This document shows positions 1 to 8,054 of a stretch of DNA of 34,834 nucleotides, piece after piece; positions within the stretch are counted from its first letter, which is position 1, and each line of letters starts with the position of its first letter. The position numbers and the translations under genes are program-made. The DNA lies in the NCBI GenBank assembly GCA_947624705.1, contig CANQLL010000008.1:1-34834 (forward strand), given 5' to 3'. The notes under the pieces were generated by a model that saw only the letters and a list, made by a program, of their open reading frames with translations, ran no database searches and was not told the origin of the DNA. The stretch is from an uncultured Bacilli bacterium. Lineage in GTDB: Bacteria; Bacillota_I; Bacilli_A; RF39; UBA660.

Positions 1-360
1 AAAGAAAGAATAACTTCTTTGCTTTAAATGATTTTCTTCTATAATTTTCTTCATTTTTGGATTAAAAATAATATCTTCATGATAAATATCTTGAAATTGT
101 GATATACTAATTGACTGATATTGATTTTTAAAGTTCTTAATAAATTCTATTTCTTTGCTAGATGGAGAATTATTAGAAGGTTTATTAGTTAAACCATGAA
201 CTAAAATAGAATCAATATCTTTTTCATTTAATTGTTTAGAAAATCGAATAATTTGCATTTTTGTATAATTTGTTAATGAAGCAATTTTAGAATAAGAATA
301 ATTATTTAAACCATTAATCTTTTCTTGAACAAGCTTTAATGCATATTCTTTATTATGCAT
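1..360 (-). CDS. IS transposase, N-terminal part (cut by window edge)
   Basis: An open frame runs from an ATG at 360 down to base 1 (120 codons, no stop), preceded by AAAGGAGG about 13 bases upstream. The product starts MHNKEYALKLVQEKI, continues with a helix-turn-helix-like stretch (NNYSYSKIASLTNYTKMQII), then a LVHGLTNKPSN linker and a segment QFQDIYHEDIIF. A short HTH followed by a 'VHG.T.' linker is what I know from ISNCY/IS1202-type transposases that carry an rve (DDE) catalytic domain further on; that domain would lie outside the window. A duplicated GGTAACATTTTAACT motif just upstream of the start fits an IS end. Family assignment is by eye. Whether the element is intact cannot be seen. 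Confidence 0.6.
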   Translation of the reverse strand, partial: MHNKEYALKLVQEKINGLNNYSYSKIASLTNYTKMQIIRFSKQLNEKDIDSILVHGLTNKPSNNSPSSKEIEFIKNFKNQYQSISISQFQDIYHEDIIFNPKMKKIIEENHLKQRSYSFF

Positions 361-405
361 ATATTAAAATATTCCTCCTTTCAAAGTTATATTTTAATAT
401 ATTTT

Positions 406-447
406 GGTAACATTTTAACTAATGAATATTCGGTAACATTTTAACTA
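406..447. repeat. Two direct copies of GGTAACATTTTAACT, probable IS end
   Basis: GGTAACATTTTAACTAA occurs at 406-422 and GGTAACATTTTAACTAA again at 432-448 (26-base spacing). They sit between the transposase start and unrelated downstream sequence, as repeated transposase-binding sites at an element terminus would. The outer boundary and any target duplication cannot be set because the other end is not in the window. Confidence 0.5.
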
Positions 448-474
448 AGGATTAACATCGACCAAATCGGCATA

Positions 475-503
475 TTGACAAGCTGTTATTATGGTGTTAA
501 GAT
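475..503 (+). promoter_or_regulatory. sigmaA-type promoter of ncRNA copy 1
   Basis: TTGACA at 475-480, exactly 17 bases, then TAAGAT at 498-503. The -35 box is a perfect consensus. A start near 510 places the first hairpin of the downstream RNA at its very 5' end. No plus-strand protein gene follows, so the promoter serves the non-coding transcript. Confidence 0.75.
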
Positions 504-509
504 GTATTT

Positions 510-632
510 AGCAAGAAAACTTGCATAAAATAAAAAAGAGGAACATTTAAAGCAGATAAGTGAATGTCTCCTCCTAAAAAAGTGGTTTGACACTCTATCT
601 AAGCAAATGTGTAATGAGTGTCTATTTTTTTA
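510..632 (+). ncRNA. Putative small RNA, copy 1 of a two-copy family
   Basis: Predicted transcript of about 120 nt. It begins with a perfect 5-bp hairpin (GCAAG-AAAA-CTTGC, 511-524), then TTGCATAAAATA, then an 11-bp stem (538-548 with 562-573, one bulged C at 568, 13-nt loop), a linker, and a terminator hairpin GACACTC/GAGTGTC (589-595/616-622) followed by TATTTTTTTA. A second copy with the same order of elements lies at 23390-23502. No convincing reading frame is present. It does not resemble 6S, tmRNA, SRP RNA or RNase P RNA. Function is unknown; a trans-acting small RNA is an inference. Confidence 0.6.
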
Positions 633-656
633 TTGCTAATATTTTAACAACATACG

Positions 657-682
657 AAAAACACTTAATCAAAGATTAAGTG
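657..682 (-). terminator. Rho-independent terminator of the 228-residue protein gene
   Basis: CACTTAATC (662-670), 3-base loop, GATTAAGTG (674-682): a perfect 9-bp stem. On the minus strand it is followed by TTTTT (657-661). It lies 13 bases past the stop of the minus-strand gene ending at 695. Confidence 0.85.
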
Positions 683-694
683 CTATGAAATATA

Positions 695-1381
695 CTAATT
701 ATAATTTCCCGTTTTATCTAATAAATTTGCTAAATCATATAAGGTTCCATCACTACTTTGAGCTAAATACGAAGTACTACCTCCAACTGGTCCTTTATAA
801 TCTTTTCTAACATTATAAATAGAAACTACATTTTTAACATTATTTATTGTTCCATATGATTTAATAGTATTATTTTTTACAGCATTAATAATTGGAGTAT
901 ATTCCAACGTACCATCTTCCATTAAGTAAATTAAAGTTTCATTTGCTGCATCAAGTCCATAACCAATAATATAAATATTTCTTATTTTTTTATCAAAGTT
1001 AATGGTATATTCATTTTGCTCACTTGTTTGAATTGAAGAATCAAATTTTGAAATATCTCTTAAATTAATATTTACAGTTTTATCATTAATTAGCTCAGCA
1101 GTTATAAAATCTCCAAAATCATTTATCACATATTCAAAGTCATCATCACAATTTTGACATTTAGTAATATCAAAAGATAAATCTACTTCTTCTTTTGGCT
1201 CTTCCTTTACTTCTTCATTTGCTTCTACTTTTTCTTCTACTACTTTCTCTTCTTTTACAATTTTTAAATAATCAGGAATAACCTTTTTTATTGTTAAAAT
1301 ATACCAACATTCTACAAGAGCAATTATTATAAATAATATTAAAGTAATAATTATTCCTTTATTTGTTTTTTTAGTTTCCAC
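695..1381 (-). CDS. Membrane-anchored extracytoplasmic protein of unknown function
   Basis: 228 residues, starting at a GTG with AGAGGT about 8 bases upstream. Residues about 9-30 form one hydrophobic segment (GIIITLILFIIIALVECWYI), so the N terminus is a signal-anchor or uncleaved signal. It is followed by a highly charged Glu/Lys spacer (about 43-67) and a soluble beta-rich domain with a CQNC pair near residue 75 and a closing stretch SSDGTLYDLANLL. The C-terminal part alternates short strands with polar turns, as in small propeller-like or extracytoplasmic sensory domains, but I do not recognise the family. It stands alone between two terminators or gaps, 92 bases from the next gene. The CQNC pair could form a disulfide or bind metal; neither can be decided from sequence. 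Confidence 0.75.
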   Translation of the reverse strand: METKKTNKGIIITLILFIIIALVECWYILTIKKVIPDYLKIVKEEKVVEEKVEANEEVKEEPKEEVDLSFDITKCQNCDDDFEYVINDFGDFITAELINDKTVNINLRDISKFDSSIQTSEQNEYTINFDKKIRNIYIIGYGLDAANETLIYLMEDGTLEYTPIINAVKNNTIKSYGTINNVKNVVSIYNVRKDYKGPVGGSTSYLAQSSDGTLYDLANLLDKTGNYN

Positions 1382-1473
1382 TTAACCATACCTCTTTTCT
1401 TATCTTTATAATATCATAATTATTTTTTATAAAAAATTATTTAAAATAATCTTTTTGTGTATTTGACATATCT

Positions 1474-3615
1474 TTACTCTTGATAAAATATTCCCATAAT
1501 AATAAATTGGATTAATTTAATTATTCCTTTAAATCTTTTAGGTTCTTTAATCATTCGATATAACCATTCTAATTTTAAAGTTTGAATTAACTTAGGAGCT
1601 CTTTTTAGATTACCACTTATAACATCAAAACTTCCGCCTACTGGCATTAACACTTTAACACTTTTTAATTTATCTTTATTTTTAATAATAAAATTTTCTT
1701 GTTTAGGGGAACCTAAAGCGACAAAAATAATTTCTGGTTTGGTTTTATTAATATCTTTAATAACCTCTTCTTCTTTACTAAAACCATTCATTGTTCCCAC
1801 AATTTTAATTTTAGGATATAAATTTTCTAATTGTTTTTTTGTTTCTTGAGCTACTCCCTCTTTAGCTCCATATAAATATATTTTTTGTTCACTTTTTTGA
1901 CATAAATCTAACATTAAATCAATACCAGCTATTCTTTTCCCAACATTTCCGCCCCGTAATTTAGATAACAAAACAATACCCTCACCATCCGGAATATTTA
2001 TTTCTTCTTGATTAAAAATTTCTTTTTTATCTTTATTATCTAAAACTATAAAAGGATTAATATTAACTATAAACATTTGGTTTTTAGTTTCCATAATTTT
2101 ATTAACTATTTCTTCTTGATTTAAAGTACTAACTTTAAAACCTAATACTTTCTCATAATTTTCTTTTTTTCTCTTAACTCTTACTTCATTAACTAAGATA
2201 GCTAAGATAAAACTTAAAGGAATAATTATACTTATAGCATTTAATAAATTACCACTAAAATAAGCAGAAATAAACAATACACTACTACCCATTAATAAAG
2301 CAATATTTTTTTCATTAAATTTATGTTTTAAATCAAATAATATTTTTATCCCAATATAAATAAATAAAATAAAATATAAACCTAAAAACAAAAGACAACC
2401 TATTATACCTAAAGTATAAAATTGCATTACAAAATCTTTTTCAATATTAAAAATATTCATTACTCTTGTATAAGTTAAGCCAAATAAATTATCTAATTTA
2501 TTGTTGTTTATTTCTTTAACTCTTTTAACCATTTGTAATTCAATATATCTAGCATTACCTGTTAAAGTTACATCTTGTTTTAAAATATTATCCCAAAATT
2601 TCTTATCATATTTATATGGATATGAGACAAAAGGAAATTGGGGATCAATTTCTTTAGCTTGAAATTTGGCTTCTAAAGTTTCTGGTTCATCATAATCATC
2701 ATAAACATTAATATTACTATTCATAAAATCTAAAGATTCATCACTATAAACTGATTCATAATAATACTCACGCATACAAAGGGGAGTATGAGGAATAATT
2801 AAAAATATTCCTAAAATAATTAAACTATTAAATAAATAATATTTATAATTAATTTTCTTTTTAAAATTAATTATAAAATAGATTACACTTAAACAAACTA
2901 TTTCTAAAATAGTTCCATAAATAGCTAACCTATTGCCAATTAATAACATACTTAAAACAATTAATAAAGTTAAAATATAATCAGTTGTTTTTTTATTTTT
3001 AAAAGTTTCAAATGATATAATAGGCAAATAAAGTAAAAATATTGCTACAACTTGATTAGTCATATGAAATAAACCTTTAGATGAACCTAAAATAAAATCA
3101 TATTTTTCTAAACTAAACCAATGATAAAAAGGTATAGTTGTTCTTTCAAAATTATAAGCTGTATAAGATAAAGATAAAATATCAGTTATAATAATACTTA
3201 ATGTTAAAAATAAGATAATAACTTTTAAATAATTTTTAAAATCTAAATATTTTATATTAAGTTTATATACAATATAAAAGATAAAGACATTAGATAACAT
3301 TTTAAAGAAATATAAACATTCATTTAAAAGATTATAATTAAAATTATTAGGAACTAAAGATTTAAAATTTAAAGCATTTAAATGATGAAATAAAAGATAA
3401 AATAAAATAATAATTCCATAGATAAATATATATTTTTTTTCTTTAAAATTACCTTTATTTATAATAATTAAGATAAAAAAGATACTAATAAATAAAGCTC
3501 TTATTAAAGTAGAAATTGAATTATAAAAAAGATGTAAATCTAAAAAAACTGAAATAGTATAAAATATTAAAAATATTTTAATAAGTATTTTTTCATTAAA
3601 TAATTTTAACTTCAT
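1474..3615 (-). CDS. O-antigen-polymerase-like membrane protein fused to a WecG/TagA glycosyltransferase
   Basis: 713 residues; ATG with GAGGAATT upstream. Residues 1 to about 480 are a polytopic membrane protein with roughly ten hydrophobic segments and one large extracytoplasmic loop (about 280-370, acidic and Tyr-rich), the layout of O-antigen ligase/polymerase (Wzy/WaaL-like) proteins. Residues 489-713 are a full WecG/TagA/CpsF domain: NINPFIVLD, IPDGEGIV (the likely catalytic Asp near 543), LYGAKEGVAQ, FVALGSPKQE, GGSFDVISGNLKRAP, then EWLYRMIKEPKR and a hydrophobic C-terminal tail. Family members transfer ManNAc or a related sugar to a lipid-linked GlcNAc for wall polymers. The frame is continuous with no shift, so this is a real fusion of polymerase-like and transferase parts. 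No other glycan-synthesis genes flank it. Substrate unknown. Confidence 0.85.
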   Translation of the reverse strand: MKLKLFNEKILIKIFLIFYTISVFLDLHLFYNSISTLIRALFISIFFILIIINKGNFKEKKYIFIYGIIILFYLLFHHLNALNFKSLVPNNFNYNLLNECLYFFKMLSNVFIFYIVYKLNIKYLDFKNYLKVIILFLTLSIIITDILSLSYTAYNFERTTIPFYHWFSLEKYDFILGSSKGLFHMTNQVVAIFLLYLPIISFETFKNKKTTDYILTLLIVLSMLLIGNRLAIYGTILEIVCLSVIYFIINFKKKINYKYYLFNSLIILGIFLIIPHTPLCMREYYYESVYSDESLDFMNSNINVYDDYDEPETLEAKFQAKEIDPQFPFVSYPYKYDKKFWDNILKQDVTLTGNARYIELQMVKRVKEINNNKLDNLFGLTYTRVMNIFNIEKDFVMQFYTLGIIGCLLFLGLYFILFIYIGIKILFDLKHKFNEKNIALLMGSSVLFISAYFSGNLLNAISIIIPLSFILAILVNEVRVKRKKENYEKVLGFKVSTLNQEEIVNKIMETKNQMFIVNINPFIVLDNKDKKEIFNQEEINIPDGEGIVLLSKLRGGNVGKRIAGIDLMLDLCQKSEQKIYLYGAKEGVAQETKKQLENLYPKIKIVGTMNGFSKEEEVIKDINKTKPEIIFVALGSPKQENFIIKNKDKLKSVKVLMPVGGSFDVISGNLKRAPKLIQTLKLEWLYRMIKEPKRFKGIIKLIQFIIMGIFYQE

Positions 3616-3704
3616 AATTCCTCACATTTATAGTATACCTTATTTTTTAAATTGAATCTATAAAATAGATACATTTAATAATTTTACAATTATAAAGTTT
3701 TTAA

Positions 3705-3746
3705 TAAAAAACATGACTAATTTGCATCGAGAGTGCAAATTAGTCA
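3705..3746 (-). terminator. Strong rho-independent terminator after the SDR gene
   Basis: TGACTAATTTGCA (3714-3726) and TGCAAATTAGTCA (3734-3746) form a perfect 13-bp stem with a 7-base loop. On the minus strand it is followed by TGTTTTTTATT. It starts 4 bases past the stop of the short-chain dehydrogenase gene. Confidence 0.9.
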
Positions 3747-3749
3747 AAA

Positions 3750-4499
3750 TTAACTTTTTCGTTTTTGAATTTGATAGATAATTTTTAATTGTAATTTGTA
3801 AGGTATAAAACGCATTAAGAAAATAGAAAGTTTATTGGAAAAACCAGGAATAATTATTAATTTATGTTTAAATAAACCTTTAATAGCAATTTTAGCCACT
3901 TTTTCGCTAGACATTTCATTAATATTAAATTTTCCTTTGGCAACTTTAGTAAATTCAGTGGCAACTGGACCAGGACATAAAGCACTGATAACTACTTTAC
4001 TATTTTGATGCTTTAATTCTTCATAAATAGCCATAGTTAATTTTAAAACATAATTTTTAGTGGCATAATAAGTGTTTAAACGAGGACCAGCTAGAAAGCC
4101 GGCCGATGATGCAACATTTAAAATGTAACCTTTGTTTTTTTTGGTAAAATCTTGTAAAAATAATTTAGTTAAAATATGAACGCATTTAATATTAACATTA
4201 ATCATTTCTAATTCGCGATTTAAATCGGTTTTATTAAACATTCCAAATAAACCAAAGCCCGCATTATTAATTAAAATATCAATATTTTGATTCTTTACTT
4301 TCTCATAAAGTTTATAACAATTATCTTCAATCGCTAAATCTAAAGAAATAATTTCTACTTTAGTAGCTAATTCTGCTTGTAACTTTTTTAAACGCTCAGT
4401 TCGACGAGCAACAAGAATTAAATCATGACCTAAAAAAGAAAGATAACGAGCCATATCTTGACCTATTCCACTACTAGCTCCCGTAATTAATGCTTTCAT
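3750..4499 (-). CDS. Short-chain dehydrogenase/reductase (classical SDR)
   Basis: 249 residues, ATG with GAGGTTGAT upstream. Classical SDR: the cofactor motif TGASSGIG at residues 7-14, the ARR pair near 32 (basic residues after beta-2, favouring NADP(H)), NNAGFG near 79-84, catalytic Ser in NVASSAGF (about 130), and catalytic YYATK (about 145-149), followed by CPGPV near 176. Length fits the family (about 250). The C-terminal FLMRFIPYKLQLKI is basic and hydrophobic, seen in the YqjQ/DltE-like subgroup of small SDRs that may associate with membrane. Substrate cannot be predicted. Monocistronic: its own terminator follows, and the next gene upstream is divergent. Confidence 0.9.
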   Translation of the reverse strand: MKALITGASSGIGQDMARYLSFLGHDLILVARRTERLKKLQAELATKVEIISLDLAIEDNCYKLYEKVKNQNIDILINNAGFGLFGMFNKTDLNRELEMINVNIKCVHILTKLFLQDFTKKNKGYILNVASSAGFLAGPRLNTYYATKNYVLKLTMAIYEELKHQNSKVVISALCPGPVATEFTKVAKGKFNINEMSSEKVAKIAIKGLFKHKLIIIPGFSNKLSIFLMRFIPYKLQLKIIYQIQKRKS

Positions 4500-4534
4500 T
4501 TATATCAACCTCATTTATATTCTAACATAATTAC

Positions 4535-4562
4535 TTGATTTTATTAATATATGTGCTAAAAT
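4535..4562 (+). promoter_or_regulatory. Promoter of the 232-residue orphan gene
   Basis: TTGATT (4535-4540), 16 bases, TAAAAT (4557-4562), 24 bases ahead of the ATG at 4587 and just before the AAGGAGG ribosome site near 4571. Confidence 0.6.
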
Positions 4563-4586
4563 AATATACCAAGGAGGCATTAGGTA

Positions 4587-5285
4587 ATGAAAAATAGAAA
4601 TTATAAAGTATGTAGAGATAATATTTATGTTGGAGAAGTTGTAAGGACTGACCAGGTAAATCAGTATAAAGGGGAAGTTAATTGTTTAACTGTTGAACCA
4701 GGTCAAATATATGTATCAGTTTATAATCCATATCGAAGTATGTTATTTATTCCAAACGAAGAAAATTTAGCCAATGATTTATTATATCAAAGTCCTAATT
4801 ATCCTATACTTAATGTTACTGATGATAAAACATGTTTAGGACTTGGAGAAAAAAGTATCGTAATAAAAGATGCTTGTAATTTAGCAGCTTTGCTAAAATA
4901 TTTTAAATATGAAGAAGAATTAACTTATCAAGACATTCTAAGTATCAGAAAAAAATTTTTTACTGGCAAATTTGCTAAAGATAATTGTGAATTGTTTGGT
5001 TATAAAGAAAGTAAACCAGAAGATTATACTTACTTAAACCACGGAGTTAAAATTACTAATCCTAAAGAATTAAAATTAAGAATTCTTCAAGAAAAAATTT
5101 CCCAAAAATTAGGGCATCGATCTTTTTCCGGGGTTAGCAAAGGAATATTACCAAGAGAATACTTTGATGTTTTAGATAAGTTAGGCGACAGCGGGATATT
5201 AGATGCCATTGAATGGAATGAAAAAATAAATGCTTTTAAACCTTCTAAACAAGAAGGACATATTAGAAAATTATCTAGATATTAA
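4587..5285 (+). CDS. Hypothetical cytoplasmic protein
   Basis: 232 residues; ATG with a strong AAGGAGG about 9 bases upstream and its own terminator 6 bases after the stop, so a real monocistronic gene. No signal peptide or membrane segment. The N-terminal 115 residues are rich in beta strands (VGEVV, IYVSVYNPYRSMLFIP, KSIVIKDACNLAALLKYF), the C-terminal half is charged and helical, with a conserved-looking block LGHRSFSGVSKGILPREYF near 180. I do not recognise the family and assign no function. It is divergent from the SDR gene and convergent with the PD-(D/E)XK gene. Confidence 0.75.
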   Translation: MKNRNYKVCRDNIYVGEVVRTDQVNQYKGEVNCLTVEPGQIYVSVYNPYRSMLFIPNEENLANDLLYQSPNYPILNVTDDKTCLGLGEKSIVIKDACNLAALLKYFKYEEELTYQDILSIRKKFFTGKFAKDNCELFGYKESKPEDYTYLNHGVKITNPKELKLRILQEKISQKLGHRSFSGVSKGILPREYFDVLDKLGDSGILDAIEWNEKINAFKPSKQEGHIRKLSRY

Positions 5286-5290
5286 AAAAC

Positions 5291-5318
5291 AAGGACTTTT
5301 TATAGTTCTTATTTTTTA
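5291..5318 (+). terminator. Rho-independent terminator
   Basis: AAGGACT (5291-5297) pairs with AGTTCTT (5304-5310), 7 bp with one G-U, 6-base loop, then ATTTTTTAT. It ends the plus-strand orphan gene and lies in the short gap to the convergent minus-strand gene. Confidence 0.75.
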
Positions 5319-5333
5319 TGAAAATATCGTATC

Positions 5334-6263
5334 CTAATCATTTTCTAATATTTTAGCTAATTCTTCTTGACTTATGTCTGAAGATTTACAAATTAACTCG
5401 TCTAAAACGCCATTATTATGTAAATTAATAGCATTTGTTTTAATAGTTTGAGCTATCCCTTTTTTTATTCCTTTTTTTATCCCTTTTTCCTCTGCATAAT
5501 ATAAATCGCCTTGTCTAATCATTTCAGCTTCTTCTTCTTTGTTATAGGACATATATTTCCATAACTCTTCTATTTCACTTGCATCCATAGCTTTCCTCCT
5601 ATATTCATCCAATACATCATTTACTTTTATCATATTTTCTAATTTTTCCCCTTTTTCTCCATTTAATATTAGCAATATACGTTCTAAATCATTTAACTTT
5701 TCTTTATTATAATATTTTTCTCTTATTTTGGATAGAGATATATAAACATATTTTATTTTGTCAGTTAAAATATATTCATTATCTCTTATATAAAATGTTC
5801 TTATAACCTCACTATCTTCTTTAAATTGAAAATTATTGATATTTATTTGAATACTATAATCAAATAAATATTTTTTTCCTTTTTTTCTCTTGCTAGAATA
5901 TAGCTTATTAGCATAATCTATATTCCTCTCTAAAGCTGTTTTGGAAAAAATATTATTTATTTCAATATTATATATTTTATTCTTTATTTCCACTAATAAA
6001 TCAACAGTAGATATTGCATCGTAATAATTTTGATTATCAATAGTTGGTTTTATAAAAATAAGATTTTGGAATATTTCTTCATATGTTAAATCATCTAAGA
6101 TATACGATAGTAACATAGCTATAAAATTTTTATGATTTTCATTATAAAACATTTTTTTAAACATGCGATCATTGACGAGCGGAATATGAATAGGCCTTGG
6201 TAATTTGCTTTTTGGTTTATAAGCATATTCATTTGTTGTTTCTTCTTCAAGTAAAGTTTGCAA
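5334..6263 (-). CDS. Rpn/PD-(D/E)XK nuclease family protein (transposase-like)
   Basis: 309 residues. The best start is TTG at 6263, because AAGGAGG lies about 10 bases ahead of it and no ATG lies nearby. Residues 20-220 match the PDDEXK_2/Rpn layout: IPLVNDRMFKKMFY near the start (the 'D..FK.lF' motif), STVDLLVEIKNKIYNIEINN with Asp88, Glu101 and Asn103, then RNIDYANKLYSSKRKKGKKY. In most relatives the last active-site position is Gln or Lys (ExQ/ExK); here it is Asn. The C terminus carries the GIKKGIKKGIAQ repeat typical of these proteins. Known relatives (RpnA-E) have DNA endonuclease activity linked to RecA-independent recombination; many copies are genomic orphans. Activity here is uncertain because of the Asn. 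Confidence 0.75.
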   Translation of the reverse strand: MQTLLEEETTNEYAYKPKSKLPRPIHIPLVNDRMFKKMFYNENHKNFIAMLLSYILDDLTYEEIFQNLIFIKPTIDNQNYYDAISTVDLLVEIKNKIYNIEINNIFSKTALERNIDYANKLYSSKRKKGKKYLFDYSIQININNFQFKEDSEVIRTFYIRDNEYILTDKIKYVYISLSKIREKYYNKEKLNDLERILLILNGEKGEKLENMIKVNDVLDEYRRKAMDASEIEELWKYMSYNKEEEAEMIRQGDLYYAEEKGIKKGIKKGIAQTIKTNAINLHNNGVLDELICKSSDISQEELAKILEND

Positions 6264-6362
6264 ATAAAATTTCCTCCTTCTAATTAATATATTATCTTTT
6301 TATTTGCAAATCCCTTTATTTTTTTTGGTTTTTTCAAAAAAGTCATCGACATTATTCGACAA

Positions 6363-7994
6363 CTATATTTTTCTTTCCATCGCATCCATTATATTAGGAA
6401 CTAATTGTTTTTTACGAGAAACTAAATCTTGTAAATATATTCCTTGATAAACATTATCTATATTATAACTTTCTTCAATAATTTCTTTAGCTGAATCATT
6501 AAATAATATATAAGAACCATTTTTAATAACATCGGTAATAAACATAACAGCTACTTTATAACCTTGTTGTTCTAAATTATTTAAAACCGCTATATAAGAA
6601 TCTAATTCTTTTTTAATATCTTCATAATCCATCGTAAATACTTGCGATATTGCTAAAGATTCTTCGCCGACTTTATAATTTTTAATATCTTGATTTAAAA
6701 CTTCTTCTGGAGTCATACCACTAATAGTTGAACCAGCTTTAAACATTTCATAACCAAATTGATCAATATCAATTCTCGTCATTTCACTTAATTTCGTAGC
6801 AACTTCTTTATCAACTTGCGTTGTTGTTGGTGATTTAAAAATCATTGTATCTGATAATATTGCTGCTAACATTAAGCCGGCTATATCATAAGGAATGGCA
6901 ATATTATTTTCTTCATAAAGTTTATAAATAATTGTACAAGTACAACCAACCGGCATCGAACGGAAACTTATGGGCGTTGATGTTCCTATAGTTCCTAAAT
7001 TATGATGATCAATTACTTCTAAAATATTAGCTTCATCTATCCCCTCAACACTTTGGGATTTTTGATTATGATCAACTAAAATAACATTTCTTTTTTCAAA
7101 ACTATAAGTATCTGTAACTTTAAGTAAGCCTAAACAAACTCCCTTTTTATCAATAATAGGATAATTAGTATGCCCTTGCTTATTAATTTCTTCTAAAACT
7201 TCACTTCGATAATCATTAGCATTAAAATAAACAACTGGTTCTTTAATTTTAATATTTTGGGCATAGTTTGCAAATCTAATTTTAGTTGCGGTTTTATATG
7301 TTTCTAAATCAGTATAAATTACATTTACTTTATTAGCTTTCGCTAGTTCTAACATATCACTCGTTAATTCATTTTGGCCTACTACAACTAATAATTTAAT
7401 TTTACTTTCTAGAGCTTTTTTAATAATATTAAAACGATCTCCAACTATTAATATAGCGTAATTATCTAAATTAATAGTTTTAATAAAAGATTCACTATTA
7501 AAAGCAGCAATCATTAAATGACCTTCTATTTCTTCATCAAAACATAAAACTTTTTGCCCCTTTAAAGTTTTAACGATATTTTGATAAGAAGTAGATAATT
7601 TATTAATATCTCCACTGATTAAATTTTTAGCTATTTCTTTTAAAGTAATTAAACCATTTAAAAGTTTCTTTTCATTTACTAAAGGTAAAGCTGTAACATT
7701 ATTTTTATTCATAAAATGAAAAGCCTCTTCAATTGATGATTTTTCATTTAAGATAATATCTTTTTTATAATTAATATTTCGAACTTGAACTTTAACATCA
7801 TTTAAATAAAGAGGTTCAGAAATTTTAAAATATTTTAAAACAAATCTTGTTTCATTATTAATTGTTCCAATTACTCTAGCTTCCGTATTTTCCCCTAATT
7901 TATTTTTTAAATAAGATAAAGCAATACTAGCACAAACAGAGTCAGTATCTGGTTTACGATGACCAAAGACATAAGTTTTTTTCATAAGTTTCAC
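6363..7994 (-). CDS. ppaC: Manganese-dependent inorganic pyrophosphatase with CBS and DRTGG regulatory insert
   Basis: 543 residues from GTG at 7994, or 540 from ATG at 7985. AAAGGA lies 5 bases before the GTG but about 14 before the ATG, while family starts (MKKTYVFGHRKPDTDS) favour the ATG, so the start is undecided. The product hydrolyses pyrophosphate in the cytoplasm, pulling biosynthesis forward. The DHH domain shows GHRKPDTDSVCASIA (metal ligands His12, Asp16, Asp18), VIDHHNLG near 335 and the DHHA2 C-terminal part (AVMFITDVIKNGSYILF). Between them lie two CBS repeats flanking a DRTGG domain (about 70-300), the insert known from clostridial enzymes regulated by adenine nucleotides and Ap4A. 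Stands alone, with 55 bases to the upstream gene. Confidence 0.9.
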   Translation of the reverse strand: MKLMKKTYVFGHRKPDTDSVCASIALSYLKNKLGENTEARVIGTINNETRFVLKYFKISEPLYLNDVKVQVRNINYKKDIILNEKSSIEEAFHFMNKNNVTALPLVNEKKLLNGLITLKEIAKNLISGDINKLSTSYQNIVKTLKGQKVLCFDEEIEGHLMIAAFNSESFIKTINLDNYAILIVGDRFNIIKKALESKIKLLVVVGQNELTSDMLELAKANKVNVIYTDLETYKTATKIRFANYAQNIKIKEPVVYFNANDYRSEVLEEINKQGHTNYPIIDKKGVCLGLLKVTDTYSFEKRNVILVDHNQKSQSVEGIDEANILEVIDHHNLGTIGTSTPISFRSMPVGCTCTIIYKLYEENNIAIPYDIAGLMLAAILSDTMIFKSPTTTQVDKEVATKLSEMTRIDIDQFGYEMFKAGSTISGMTPEEVLNQDIKNYKVGEESLAISQVFTMDYEDIKKELDSYIAVLNNLEQQGYKVAVMFITDVIKNGSYILFNDSAKEIIEESYNIDNVYQGIYLQDLVSRKKQLVPNIMDAMERKI

Positions 7995-8030
7995 CCACTT
8001 CCTTTTATATTATAACAAATATTAACGAAA

Positions 8031-8054
8031 AATAAGACTTTTTATTGTCTTATT
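8031..8054 (-). terminator. Terminator embedded in a stop codon region
   Basis: AATAAGAC (8031-8038) and GTCTTATT (8047-8054) form an 8-bp stem; on the minus strand a TTTTTCG tract follows. The stem contains the stop codon of the 255-residue gene, so translation ends inside the hairpin. It ends the typA group. Confidence 0.8.
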
